A stretch of DNA of 64,000 bases from Ustilago trichophora (taxonomy: Eukaryota; Basidiomycota; Ustilaginomycetes; Ustilaginales; Ustilaginaceae): the NCBI GenBank assembly GCA_900323505.1, contig OOIN01000001.1, forward strand, positions 1,426,001 to 1,490,000, read 5' to 3'. Of this stretch, positions 20,258 to 29,109 are shown in pieces (positions within the stretch are counted from its first letter, which is position 1; every line of letters starts with the position of its first letter). A model generated the notes under the pieces. It made no database searches. It was not told the origin of the DNA and saw only the letters and a list, made by a program, of their open reading frames with translations. A program made the translations under genes and the position numbers.

Positions 20258-21482
20258 GGACGTTATCGCAAGCAAACGGACTCGAGCTTGCATTCGACAT
20301 GAACAACGCATTCACACATGTACTTTTACCATCGATTCAACATTTAGCGGCATTCACGCACAGTTCTGTGACCGCTCTTGTGTCTTTGGAGTCTTCTCGC
20401 TTGTATCGACCTTGCCACAATGAGACGGTGGCCGAGTAGGAGAGATCCCGAGACCGTCATGTGGCTGGGACTCAACAGAGTCAATATGTTGAAGGTAGAG
20501 CACAGAGTGTATCCTGGCTGATGACAACCTTCGCACGGCCCGCACGCGGGACGCCGTCGTCAAAGAAGTGGCTGTTGTCTTGGTCTCGATCCTCAGAATA
20601 TCAGGACAAGCTTCGAGTCAACCTCTTTCCAAGATTTCGTCTTCTGACAGTTTGAAGACACTGTCTCACGCCTCTGACTTCGACCTCGATAAGACGGGCT
20701 CCCGTGCTCGCTATCGGAGCCGCCACCGAATCTGACCACGGATATGCCCGGTCATAATCTGCCCAACGGAAGCAGCTCCGATCTCGAGCAGAGCAGGTGC
20801 ATCTGGAAGAGGCTTCGGCAGCGTTTTCGTGAGCCTTGCCAACCCGACTAGAAGTCCACCGATGAAGAAGCCAGCAGTCCATCTTTGCTGACATACAGGT
20901 ACTTTTAGTGAAATTTTATAGCTCAAAGAAAAAATCATGGTCAAGAAAAGGCGAACAAAAATGAGACTAGGCTCTATTTATCTAGCAGGCTCACCAAAAG
21001 AGATTGGGAGGTGTACTGTACAGCAGCTCAGAATTGTGTGATTTTCAAGCCGCTCGAAGGCAGGTAGCAAAGCAGCGCTTCAGCATGTCGACTCTGTGAG
21101 TGAAGGCGGTTCTGCGAGTGTGAGTTAGATGCAAGCACAGGAAGAAAGCGTGAGTGTGAGTGTGGAGAAAATCAAAGTTGCTGTTCAGTCTCTGCTTTCT
21201 CTTCCTTGCTTTCCCGAGGCGGTGCATCGTGAGTCTTAAACATCGAGTCGGACTTGCCCCGTGCGAAATTAATGCGCAGCTGTGGATCCTTTGACTTTTT
21301 GAAACGTCATTTCAAAGCAAATCATGCTCTGCGCTCTTGCACTTTGGCTACACCACGAGACCCTCGGCTCTTCCCCAAGCAACCTTGACGAGTATATAGA
21401 TTTGGGTTGATCCGATTCGACTTGACTCGGTCTTTCTGTCCTCACCGCCACCCGATCACAGAACGAAGATCCACCAATCAAG
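20258..21482. other. Intergenic region RRP42 / Pil1-prephenate dehydratase gene
   Basis: About 1.2 kb, probably 3' flank of RRP42 plus the promoter of the next gene (TATATA at 21393-21398, TGACTC at 21423-21428). Two short minus-strand open stretches have protein-like composition: 20711-20944, with a hydrophobic TAGFFIGGLLVGLARL, and 21172-21306, with RINFARGKSDSMFKTHD. I could not join them into a gene with acceptable splice sites, so they are unresolved. A TACTGTA heptamer lies at 21014-21020. Confidence 0.4.
21393..21398 (+). promoter_or_regulatory. Possible TATA box of the Pil1-prephenate dehydratase gene
   Basis: TATATA about 85 bases upstream of the ATG at 21483. A TGACTC at 21423-21428 resembles the core of a Gcn4/Cpc1 site, plausible for an aromatic amino-acid gene, but it matches only six bases and overlaps the likely leader. 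Confidence 0.35.
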
Positions 21483-24400
21483 ATGGCTTCGTTCTTCGCA
21501 AAGGCTAGAGAACGAGCTGAAGCGGCTGCTCAGCAGCTGCAAGCGCATCACGCCGCCTCCTCGGCCAACAAGACCGGAGATGCCTCCGGCACAAGCGATG
21601 CCACCAACTCTGGCTCTGGCTTCACCTATACAGGCTCTGTTCCCCATCTCTTCCGACAGGGTCTCGCCTCCGTCGACCCTCGCTACGAATCCACTCGACA
21701 GTTCCACTTGCTCAGCCAGGCTGTCAAGGCTCTCAACATCGACCATGAGGCCGCCGGTCGAGAGGCCAAGGGTCTCGCCAAGGCCACTTTTGTCTGGGGT
21801 CAGCACCACCTCCCCGAAAAGCGCGACGACAGTGTCGGTGATGAGATGCTCGCAGATGTCACCGATCGTCTCGCGTATGTCTGGCACGAGATCGGTCAAC
21901 TCGAGGTGGCCCACAGCCAGCGATCCGAACAGGCCCGCAGCCGCCTCAAACGCTTCGAAAAGACCGAAATGGAGCTAGGTCAACGAAGGGCCAATCGCAA
22001 CAAACTCAAGAAGGAGCTCCACGCGCTCGTTCCTGAACGTGCCATGTCGGCTGGAAGCGCACGAGCTCAAGAAGCCGAAAGCCGGCTCCTGGATCTCATC
22101 AACGATGATCAAGCAGATGAAGAGTCGCTCAGCCGCACCAAGCGCGAGAGCGTCAAGGAAGGTTACGCCGCCATGTTCGACAGCCTCATCGAACTCGGAG
22201 AAAAGATGGCGCTCGTCGCTCGTTACGGCAAGCTCCTCACTACGCACATCCCGACCGAAAAGTCTCCATTCCCAGCCACAGTCAAGCCCCGTGGCGACAG
22301 CATCCCCCTCTGGGAGGGAGCGTCCAAGACGGCCGATGTCCGTGCAGCGCTGGCATCCGCCTTGTCTGCCTTCAAGCCCGACCTTTCTCTTCCCAGCTTG
22401 CCCGCGGATTCCGCATTCTCGTCTACCACCAGCCTCGGACGTAGCGACACAGTGTCGTACGGCGTCTCGCACAGAGCCGAACTGCAAGATGATCAAGTCA
22501 CCAAGGTAGTTCCCACCCCCATCGCTCCGGTTGCCGAGCCCCCCTCTCCTCGTCGAACGAGCATCTCTTCCGACCGAGGTGATCGTCTTCAGCCGGGAAG
22601 CGCAGCCTCCCAAGATAATAGCAGTGCTCAGAAGCTCAACCTCAGCCCCACCGCCTTGCCGGCTCCACTGCTTCCACCTCGCCCTCAGCGCAGCGCCTCG
22701 GCCACAACCACAGACACTCTGCGATCGCCCATCGCCGATCCGTTTGCTGACCCAGCCGCTGCAGGAGCCGCAGCAGGCAACACTACAGCGCACGGAGAGG
22801 AAGCTGCGGCAGGTCCCCCTGGTCCCACAGTCGCCGAGACTGGTGTAGTGCCAACTGGACCTGGCGGACCCAAGTCCGGTACACTCCGACCACGCAGGTC
22901 TTCGGCCAGCCAGCGATCTGCCTCCATCTCGGCGGGCGCTGTTGCCTACTTGGGACCCACGGGCACCTACAGCCATCAAGCTGCGCTCAAGGTATTTGGC
23001 GAAGCCGGCACCAACCTGATCCCCATGCAGAGTATCACTGGTGCCATCGACTTTGTCCGTCGTGGTACGGGAGGCAACGCCAAGATCGCCATCGTGCCTG
23101 TAGAGAACAGCACTTTCGGCCCTGTGCGCGACACACTCGACAACTTGCTAGGCATCAGCAACGGAGATCGCCATGCATTCAAGCCTTCTGATGGTGCCCA
23201 ACTGCACGTCGTAGGCGAAGCATGTCTGCCTGTAGACCATGCCTTGCTTTGCGGACCCAAGACCTACCATCACCTTTTGCACTTGCAGGGCGACTCTGAT
23301 CCCAACGCTCCCATCCGCGACGACACGCTCTCCAATATCACCAATGTCATCTCTCACGAGCAAGCACTGGGACAGTGCGCGCACTACCTCACACGATACT
23401 TGCCTCAGGCCAAGAAGAAGGCGGTCGAATCGACAGCTGCAGCCGCCGTCACTGCTTTGGAATTTGAAGCAGGCACTGCGCCTGGCATGCCATCCGCTTC
23501 CGTCAGTCTCGCGCACGAGTCGCTGGGCTTCTCGTCCAATTCCCTGGTGGCGGCGGTGGGAGCTGAGGCAGCGGCGACTGCTGTGGGCGTTCGCGTGCTT
23601 CGTTCCAAGATTCAAGACGTAAAGGACAACCGCACGCGCTTTCTGGTGCTGGCAAGCGAACCTCTACAGAGCTTGCTGGCTATGCATGCCCTGCCCGTGT
23701 CGCTGATGCGCCTGTACAGCCCATCTGCGCCCGCTGGTCTGACCGGGCGATCGTTGCTCAGTGTCAACGATGGGCTTGCTTCCGATCTTATCGCCGAAGC
23801 TGGCAGCCGCAGCGGTAAGCCAAGCGTACTGGACAGGCTGGTCGAGGAGCTGTGCAAGCTGGCAGATATCTCGATCCGCAAGGTGGACCGTCGACCAGCA
23901 TCGACAGTGGAGGCAATTGTGGCTAGCAGCGTCTGGAGGAGCAGTTATCTGATTGAGCTTGAGTACTCGGCTGTTTCTGCCAGCTCAGCTCAAGCCAAGA
24001 TCCGAGAGTTGGTCGCCAAGCTTTCGATCGGAAGCTCTGCAACTGGGACTGTGGGAGGCCTGGCACCCATCACTGATCTTGGCAGCTGGCTCGTCGACGG
24101 AGCGACACTGCGAGGAGAGGCGACGCAAGGCGCCACTGCTCAGGCAAGCTCGTTGCAGGCTCTTAGTGGTCACGGCGCAGCTTTGCAGATGCCAGCTCCA
24201 AGTTCGTCGACGTCGAGCCTGTCTCAGAACTCACCACTGTCGGAGAGGGAGCGTAAGGAAACGGAGGCCAGTCGGGAAGCAGCCGAGGTGCAGAGGCACG
24301 CGACCCAAGCTCGATTCAACCGCCAGCAGCAGCAGGTAGAGCTGTATGGCATTGAGGCCCAACCTTCGAGTTCTGCCGCCGGCCGAACGCAGCCGCTGAC

Positions 24401-24491
24401 CGGATTGCAGGAGAATGAAGCAGAACAGCGCTTGGATGAGGAGGAAGGATTGCCCGCGTATCAAGCGTTTGACCCGTCTTCTCGAAGCTAA
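21483..24491 (+). CDS. Fusion: eisosome Pil1/Lsp1-like BAR domain + prephenate dehydratase with ACT-like domain
   Basis: One uninterrupted 1002-residue frame with two unrelated modules. Residues about 45-260 resemble the eisosome BAR proteins Pil1/Lsp1: a helical region with LAYVWHEIGQLEVAHSQRSE and the hallmark-like FDSLIELGEKMALVARYGKLL, where Pil1-family proteins have a similar 'hSEKIALIAGYGK'. A Ser/Pro/Ala-rich linker spans about 260-480. Residues about 485-720 are a prephenate dehydratase: AYLGPTGTYSHQAALKVF, IVPVENSTFGPVRDTLDNLL, SHEQALGQCAHYL and the catalytic Thr-Arg-Phe motif in DNRTRFLVLA. This enzyme makes phenylpyruvate for phenylalanine. About 787-865 looks like a diverged ACT regulatory domain (ISIRKVDRRPAST, LGSWL). 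The tail is Gln/Ser-rich. No stop or splice signal separates the halves. A separate internal transcript is possible but not indicated. Confidence 0.82.
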   Translation: MASFFAKARERAEAAAQQLQAHHAASSANKTGDASGTSDATNSGSGFTYTGSVPHLFRQGLASVDPRYESTRQFHLLSQAVKALNIDHEAAGREAKGLAKATFVWGQHHLPEKRDDSVGDEMLADVTDRLAYVWHEIGQLEVAHSQRSEQARSRLKRFEKTEMELGQRRANRNKLKKELHALVPERAMSAGSARAQEAESRLLDLINDDQADEESLSRTKRESVKEGYAAMFDSLIELGEKMALVARYGKLLTTHIPTEKSPFPATVKPRGDSIPLWEGASKTADVRAALASALSAFKPDLSLPSLPADSAFSSTTSLGRSDTVSYGVSHRAELQDDQVTKVVPTPIAPVAEPPSPRRTSISSDRGDRLQPGSAASQDNSSAQKLNLSPTALPAPLLPPRPQRSASATTTDTLRSPIADPFADPAAAGAAAGNTTAHGEEAAAGPPGPTVAETGVVPTGPGGPKSGTLRPRRSSASQRSASISAGAVAYLGPTGTYSHQAALKVFGEAGTNLIPMQSITGAIDFVRRGTGGNAKIAIVPVENSTFGPVRDTLDNLLGISNGDRHAFKPSDGAQLHVVGEACLPVDHALLCGPKTYHHLLHLQGDSDPNAPIRDDTLSNITNVISHEQALGQCAHYLTRYLPQAKKKAVESTAAAAVTALEFEAGTAPGMPSASVSLAHESLGFSSNSLVAAVGAEAAATAVGVRVLRSKIQDVKDNRTRFLVLASEPLQSLLAMHALPVSLMRLYSPSAPAGLTGRSLLSVNDGLASDLIAEAGSRSGKPSVLDRLVEELCKLADISIRKVDRRPASTVEAIVASSVWRSSYLIELEYSAVSASSAQAKIRELVAKLSIGSSATGTVGGLAPITDLGSWLVDGATLRGEATQGATAQASSLQALSGHGAALQMPAPSSSTSSLSQNSPLSERERKETEASREAAEVQRHATQARFNRQQQQVELYGIEAQPSSSAAGRTQPLTGLQENEAEQRLDEEEGLPAYQAFDPSSRS

Positions 24492-25688
24492 GGATTGGAT
24501 CATGCCGAGCTTTCTTTGTCAATGTAGTAGGCATATTTGTCAGTTCCGAACACAATACCACCCATCCTTTCTTTCTTTTTTTTGGTTTGACATTAGGCTT
24601 CTGTTGAGACCATGTGTTGGTGTTTTGACGCTGAGTATAGCCGACGATCCCAACGGCAATCTAAAGTATAACAAAAGCATACAGTAGGAACGGGAGGATT
24701 TGCCGGAAGGTATGATGTCAAGGAGGCTTGCTGCCTTCCAAGTACACAGCCATCCAATTGGCAGAGAACTGATTCGGCAGTCAGAGAGAGCGGGTCGGTG
24801 CAAAGGCTGGTTAAGGCAAGTGTGAGTTGACAGGGGCACCTGCATTTCAATTTTGCCATGGAGCGGACGACCCTAATCACAGCACAAACAGGCACAGCAT
24901 CAAACAAGGAGGTCTTGCCTTGCCAAGAGAATAGGGGCGGCCGATGAAATTTCTTGGGATTTTTCTCCGAAGGCGCAACAGCAACAGCAACAGCAGCAGC
25001 AGCAGCAGCGCGCCTTGGGACGCGTGAACAGCAACAGGGTCTGGCAATGCTGTGTTTTGTCAGCCCGTGAACTGTCCCGAGACAGACAAGCGCATCGCAG
25101 CACAGAGGGACAAGGGATTTTTGTTTTTTTCGAAAAAAGTTACACACTCAATGATGCCAGTGCGCAGCGAGAAAGGAGAAAAATGGAAAAAGAAAAGAAA
25201 AAAAAAAATGGTAGATCCAAAGACCAACACTCGCGCTCCACACAGCCAACCAGCCAGCCAGTAAGTCACTTTTGCCTCGCCAACCCGCGCCTGCGCACAG
25301 CCTCTCTCTTTCCTGAGCTCCTCGGAACGACTGCTTCGTGCCCCTTTCATGCTCCGACATCCTCTGGTGCTTGCTCACTCACCATAACTAATTGTTCCGA
25401 ACCAGCAAGCCTTGTTTCCTGGATCTCAACCATCGTGAGCAGCAGCAGCCACCTTTCTTCCTCGTCGCTACCACCATCCACTCTGGCTTCTTTGCCAACA
25501 CTTATACCCGGAACTCGCCATTAATCTGCACGCACCTCCTTCTCTGCCCCGACTCGGACTTCCCACATCTCAAGGCAGACACATACAAGGTCAAACTGGT
25601 GGCATTCTCGCTCTCTTTGCCTTCGACTCTCACTTCGATCGTACCTTCTTGAACCCACTCCGATCGACGTATCGCATTCCTGCCTGCC
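24492..25688. other. Intergenic region and probable leader of the chitin synthase gene
   Basis: About 1.2 kb without a recognised gene. It holds a CAA/CAG repeat (about 24975-25010), A-rich and T-rich runs (24563-24595, 25120-25210), a CAGCCAGCCAGTAAGT sequence near 25250-25267 that would be a good splice donor for a 5'-leader intron, and a pyrimidine-rich stretch before the ATG at 25689. A TACAGTA heptamer lies at 24680-24686. Confidence 0.45.
24975..25010 (+). repeat. CAACAG/CAG microsatellite upstream of the chitin synthase gene
   Basis: CAACAG units followed by about seven CAG units in non-coding sequence. It is likely polymorphic in length. Confidence 0.8.
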
Positions 25689-28517
25689 ATGCCTCCTCGC
25701 TATCCCTTTGGAGGTGGGGGCCGATCTGATGAACCTACCCATCAGTCGCCAGATGCTCGTCATCCTCAAACCGCAGAGGCACGCAGACAATCACTCACGC
25801 ACAATCACAACGCCTACCCTACCTACGATCTCGGCGCCGAACCTCATTCGCCTCCTCATGTCCCCTATGATCCCTACTTGCCGCCTTCAAATTCAGGCGA
25901 CCATTCGGGCTACGACATGTCCTCTGCCGACTATTATAACAACCATCGTCCTTCGTACCCGCCTCACGTCGGTTCGCCCCGCATGTCGAACCCATACAAC
26001 AACTCACAAGCTCACCATGTCGGTGCAGACCCCTTTGACGAGCACGACGGTGATGTGCCGCTCCTTCCCCGCGAAGGCAACTACGCGTACGCTCCCGCCT
26101 CGCACTTTGACCAGCACGGCAACCATGTAGGACCCGTCGACAAGTACGCTGATGGCGACGACGACGTCATGGACGAAGATGCAGTCAATGGTCAAGCACG
26201 AGGTCGTCTGCTTCATCCTCATGGCGGAGATCACGATGACTACATGCCCGGAGGCTTCGATCCTACCATTATGGAGAATGGCCAGGCAGGTGGTGTTCGA
26301 TACGGAAAGATCCCACAACGTGTGCCGCGAAGGTACAAGACTTTGAAGAGAGTCGAGCTCTACCATGGTAATCTCGTCCTCGACTGCCCCGTCCCTTCCA
26401 AGCTACTCGATAAGCTCAACGACCGAGAGTCGCGAGAGTTTACTCACATGCGTTACACTGCCGCAACATGTGACCCCGACAACTTCAAGGACGAGCGCTA
26501 CACGCTGCGACAAGTGCTCTTTGACCCGCCTCGTCGGACCGAGCTCTTCATCGTCCTCACCATGTACAACGAGGACGAGGAGCTCTTTACACGTACCATG
26601 CATGGTGTCATGACCAACATTGCCCACCTCTGCACCCGAGAACGCTCCAAGACCTGGGGTAAGGAAGGCTGGAAGAAGGTGGTGGTTTGCATCGTCTCGG
26701 ACGGTCGACTCAAGATCAACTCCCGCACATTGGCTTGTCTTGCCGCCATGGGTGTCTACCAGGAGGGCGTCGGTAAGAACGTCGTCAACGGCAAGCCTGT
26801 CACCGCCCATATCTACGAGTATACTGCGCAACTCTCCATCGATCCCAGCATGCACTTCAAAGGTCGCGAGAAAGGCATCATGCCCGTACAGATCCTCTTC
26901 TGTCTCAAGGAGCGCAACCAGAAAAAGATCAACTCGCATCGTTGGTTCTTCAACGCCTTTGGTCAGATCTTGCAGCCCAACATCTGTGTGCTGCTCGATG
27001 TCGGCACCATGCCAAGACCCCGTTCCATCTACCATCTCTGGAAGGCCTTCGACATCAACTCCAACGTTGGTGGTGCCTGTGGTGAGATCGTGGCACTCAA
27101 AGGCAAGTACTGGGGTGCGCTGCTCAACCCGCTCGTGGCCGCGCAAAACTTCGAGTACAAGATGTCCAACATTCTCGACAAGCCACTCGAATCAGTTTTC
27201 GGCTACATCACTGTGCTTCCCGGTGCCTTCTCGGCCTATCGCTACATTGCTCTGCAAAATGACACTACCGGCCAGGGACCGCTCTGCTCATATTTCAAGG
27301 GAGAAACATTGCATGGCGGCCAGTCTGACGCCGATGTGTTCACGTCCAACATGTACTTGGCCGAGGACCGTATCCTGTGCTGGGAGCTGGTATCCAAACG
27401 TGACAGCGCATGGATCTTGCACTATGTCAAATCGGCGCAGGCCGTAACGGACGTTCCCGATCAGGTTCCCGAATTGATCTCACAACGTCGACGTTGGCTC
27501 AACGGATCCTTCTTTGCCGGTATCCACTCGATCATCAAATTTGGCTACATCTACCGCTCCTCGCATTCGTTCGGTCGCAAGTTTGCGCTTCACATCGAGA
27601 TCATCTACCAGACCATCCAGCTCATCTTCTCGTGGTTCGGTATGGCCAACTTCTTCATCGCCTTCTTCATTCTGACGAGTGCCATGAGCGACAGGATTCA
27701 CGCGCTCAAGGTACCCAACTTGGTGCTTTCGTACATCTACATCGCTTTCATCATCTTCTGCTTCTTGCTGTCTATGGGCAACCGACCGGCGGGAAGCAAG
27801 TTCGGATACACGCTGGCGATGGTGGTGTTTGCGCTTCTGACGCTGTACATGACAGGAGCTGCGGTATACTTGGCGGTCGACTCGATCCTCAACGCGACAG
27901 GGGCCAATGGTGGAGGAGCCGAAGCGCTCGTCTCGAATCGCACCTTTGTCAACATTGTTATCTCGTTGGCGGCAACATTCGGTATCTGGACCATTGCCAG
28001 CATCATGTTCCTCGAACCTGCGCACATGATCACCTCGATCGTCCAGTACCTGCTCATGGCACCCACATTCGTGAACGTGATCAGCATCTACGCGTTTGCC
28101 AACATCAACGACATCTCGTGGGGTACCAAGGGCTCGGACAAGGTCATGACCGATTTGGGAGTGGTCGGCGGCACGGGCGGCCAAGTCGAAGTTGCCATCC
28201 CGACCGAATCAAAAGACATCAACGACGCTTACGACGATGCTATCCACGTGCTGAGCAACAAGGCGCCCAAAGCCGGGCCTGGCACAGTCGACAAGGAGCA
28301 AAAGCAGAAGGATTACTACGCTACCGTTCGTACCAACGTCGTGCTCTGCTGGAGTTTGAGCAATGCTGCACTTGTCGTGGGTATCCTCAACATTAGCTCG
28401 ATTGGAACGAGGACCATCTACATGGGCTTCTTGCTGTACTCGGTGGCTGGGTTGGCGCTCTTCAGGATGATGGGTTCGACTATTTACTTGATCAAGAGGC
28501 TGTTCTCTGGAGAATAG
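25689..28517 (+). CDS. Chitin synthase, division 1 (class I/II type)
   Basis: A 942-residue plasma-membrane processive glycosyltransferase using UDP-GlcNAc to make cell-wall chitin. A Tyr/His/Pro-rich disordered N-terminus covers about residues 1-215. The chitin synthase 1 region and catalytic domain follow: [51 protein letters not shown], the AEDR motif in [12 protein letters not shown] and the QRRRW acceptor-binding motif in [12 protein letters not shown]. About seven transmembrane segments come after residue 620, and the last pair ends RLFSGE. The simple N-terminus with no myosin or cytochrome b5 domain indicates class I-III. Class I/II is my estimate, so I assign no gene number. The single exon starts at an ATG at 25689. 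Confidence 0.92.
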   Translation: MPPRYPFGGGGRSDEPTHQSPDARHPQTAEARRQSLTHNHNAYPTYDLGAEPHSPPHVPYDPYLPPSNSGDHSGYDMSSADYYNNHRPSYPPHVGSPRMSNPYNNSQAHHVGADPFDEHDGDVPLLPREGNYAYAPASHFDQHGNHVGPVDKYADGDDDVMDEDAVNGQARGRLLHPHGGDHDDYMPGGFDPTIMENGQAGGVRYGKIPQRVPRRYKTLKRVELYHGNLVLDCPVPSKLLDKLNDRESREFTHMRYTAATCDPDNFKDERYTLRQVLFDPPRRTELFIVLTMYNEDEELFTRTMHGVMTNIAHLCTRERSKTWGKEGWKKVVVCIVSDGRLKINSRTLACLAAMGVYQEGVGKNVVNGKPVTAHIYEYTAQLSIDPSMHFKGREKGIMPVQILFCLKERNQKKINSHRWFFNAFGQILQPNICVLLDVGTMPRPRSIYHLWKAFDINSNVGGACGEIVALKGKYWGALLNPLVAAQNFEYKMSNILDKPLESVFGYITVLPGAFSAYRYIALQNDTTGQGPLCSYFKGETLHGGQSDADVFTSNMYLAEDRILCWELVSKRDSAWILHYVKSAQAVTDVPDQVPELISQRRRWLNGSFFAGIHSIIKFGYIYRSSHSFGRKFALHIEIIYQTIQLIFSWFGMANFFIAFFILTSAMSDRIHALKVPNLVLSYIYIAFIIFCFLLSMGNRPAGSKFGYTLAMVVFALLTLYMTGAAVYLAVDSILNATGANGGGAEALVSNRTFVNIVISLAATFGIWTIASIMFLEPAHMITSIVQYLLMAPTFVNVISIYAFANINDISWGTKGSDKVMTDLGVVGGTGGQVEVAIPTESKDINDAYDDAIHVLSNKAPKAGPGTVDKEQKQKDYYATVRTNVVLCWSLSNAALVVGILNISSIGTRTIYMGFLLYSVAGLALFRMMGSTIYLIKRLFSGE

Positions 28518-29109
28518 ATTTCCTTCTTCTACGCCCTCGCGGACAACTCACGCCCTGTTACGAAATTGTGATACAATGTCATCTCTACAGACTGGCTCGC
28601 TCCATCTACAGAACGCTATATGACACTCATACTGCACCGCTACATGCTGTCCGATTCGATGGATCGCGTCTGTGAGAGAACTGAGAAGGCTGGCGATACT
28701 GCCTTGAGTGGGCGACTCGCGTTTTTCCTCCACTTGGCTTGCTGAGAAGAAACAGAAAAGGAAAAAGAAAAAGTTTGCGACACCAAAAAAATCTCGCCTT
28801 CGGCTAGTGCGGCGACTTGCAACAGCCGATTCAGTATAAGGCTTGCATCGGGCTTTTTCAAGGAACTCGACGCAAATCAGTACGTCAAGTGTGACTTCGT
28901 TTTTATCAACTGCGCATTCATTTCCTCTCCAACTTCACACACACGACACCTTCGGATACGCCGACCACCATCACCCGCCTATAGAGTAGCCCAGCTTAGA
29001 TATCGCAAGAGGTCGTGCCTGCTGCGATGCCGCGATAAGGCCGAGTCTCGGGGCTCCATTCAAACTACCAGCGTCAACAGAGCGGCCGAGGGTCGTTAGC
29101 AAACAGACC
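28518..29109. other. Intergenic region chitin synthase / zinc-knuckle gene
   Basis: 590 bases. I see a run of A/G-rich sequence near 28745-28795 and no gene. The right part is presumably the promoter and leader of the Air-type gene. Confidence 0.5.

Noticed and set aside
20420..20460. Sequence resembling the start of a tRNA (GGTGGCCGAGTAGGAGAGATCCC)
   Set aside because: No acceptor-stem pairing, anticodon arm or T-loop (TTCRA) can be formed downstream.
21423..21428. TGACTC as a Gcn4/Cpc1 site
   Set aside because: Only a six-base core with non-consensus flanks; mentioned but not called as a site.
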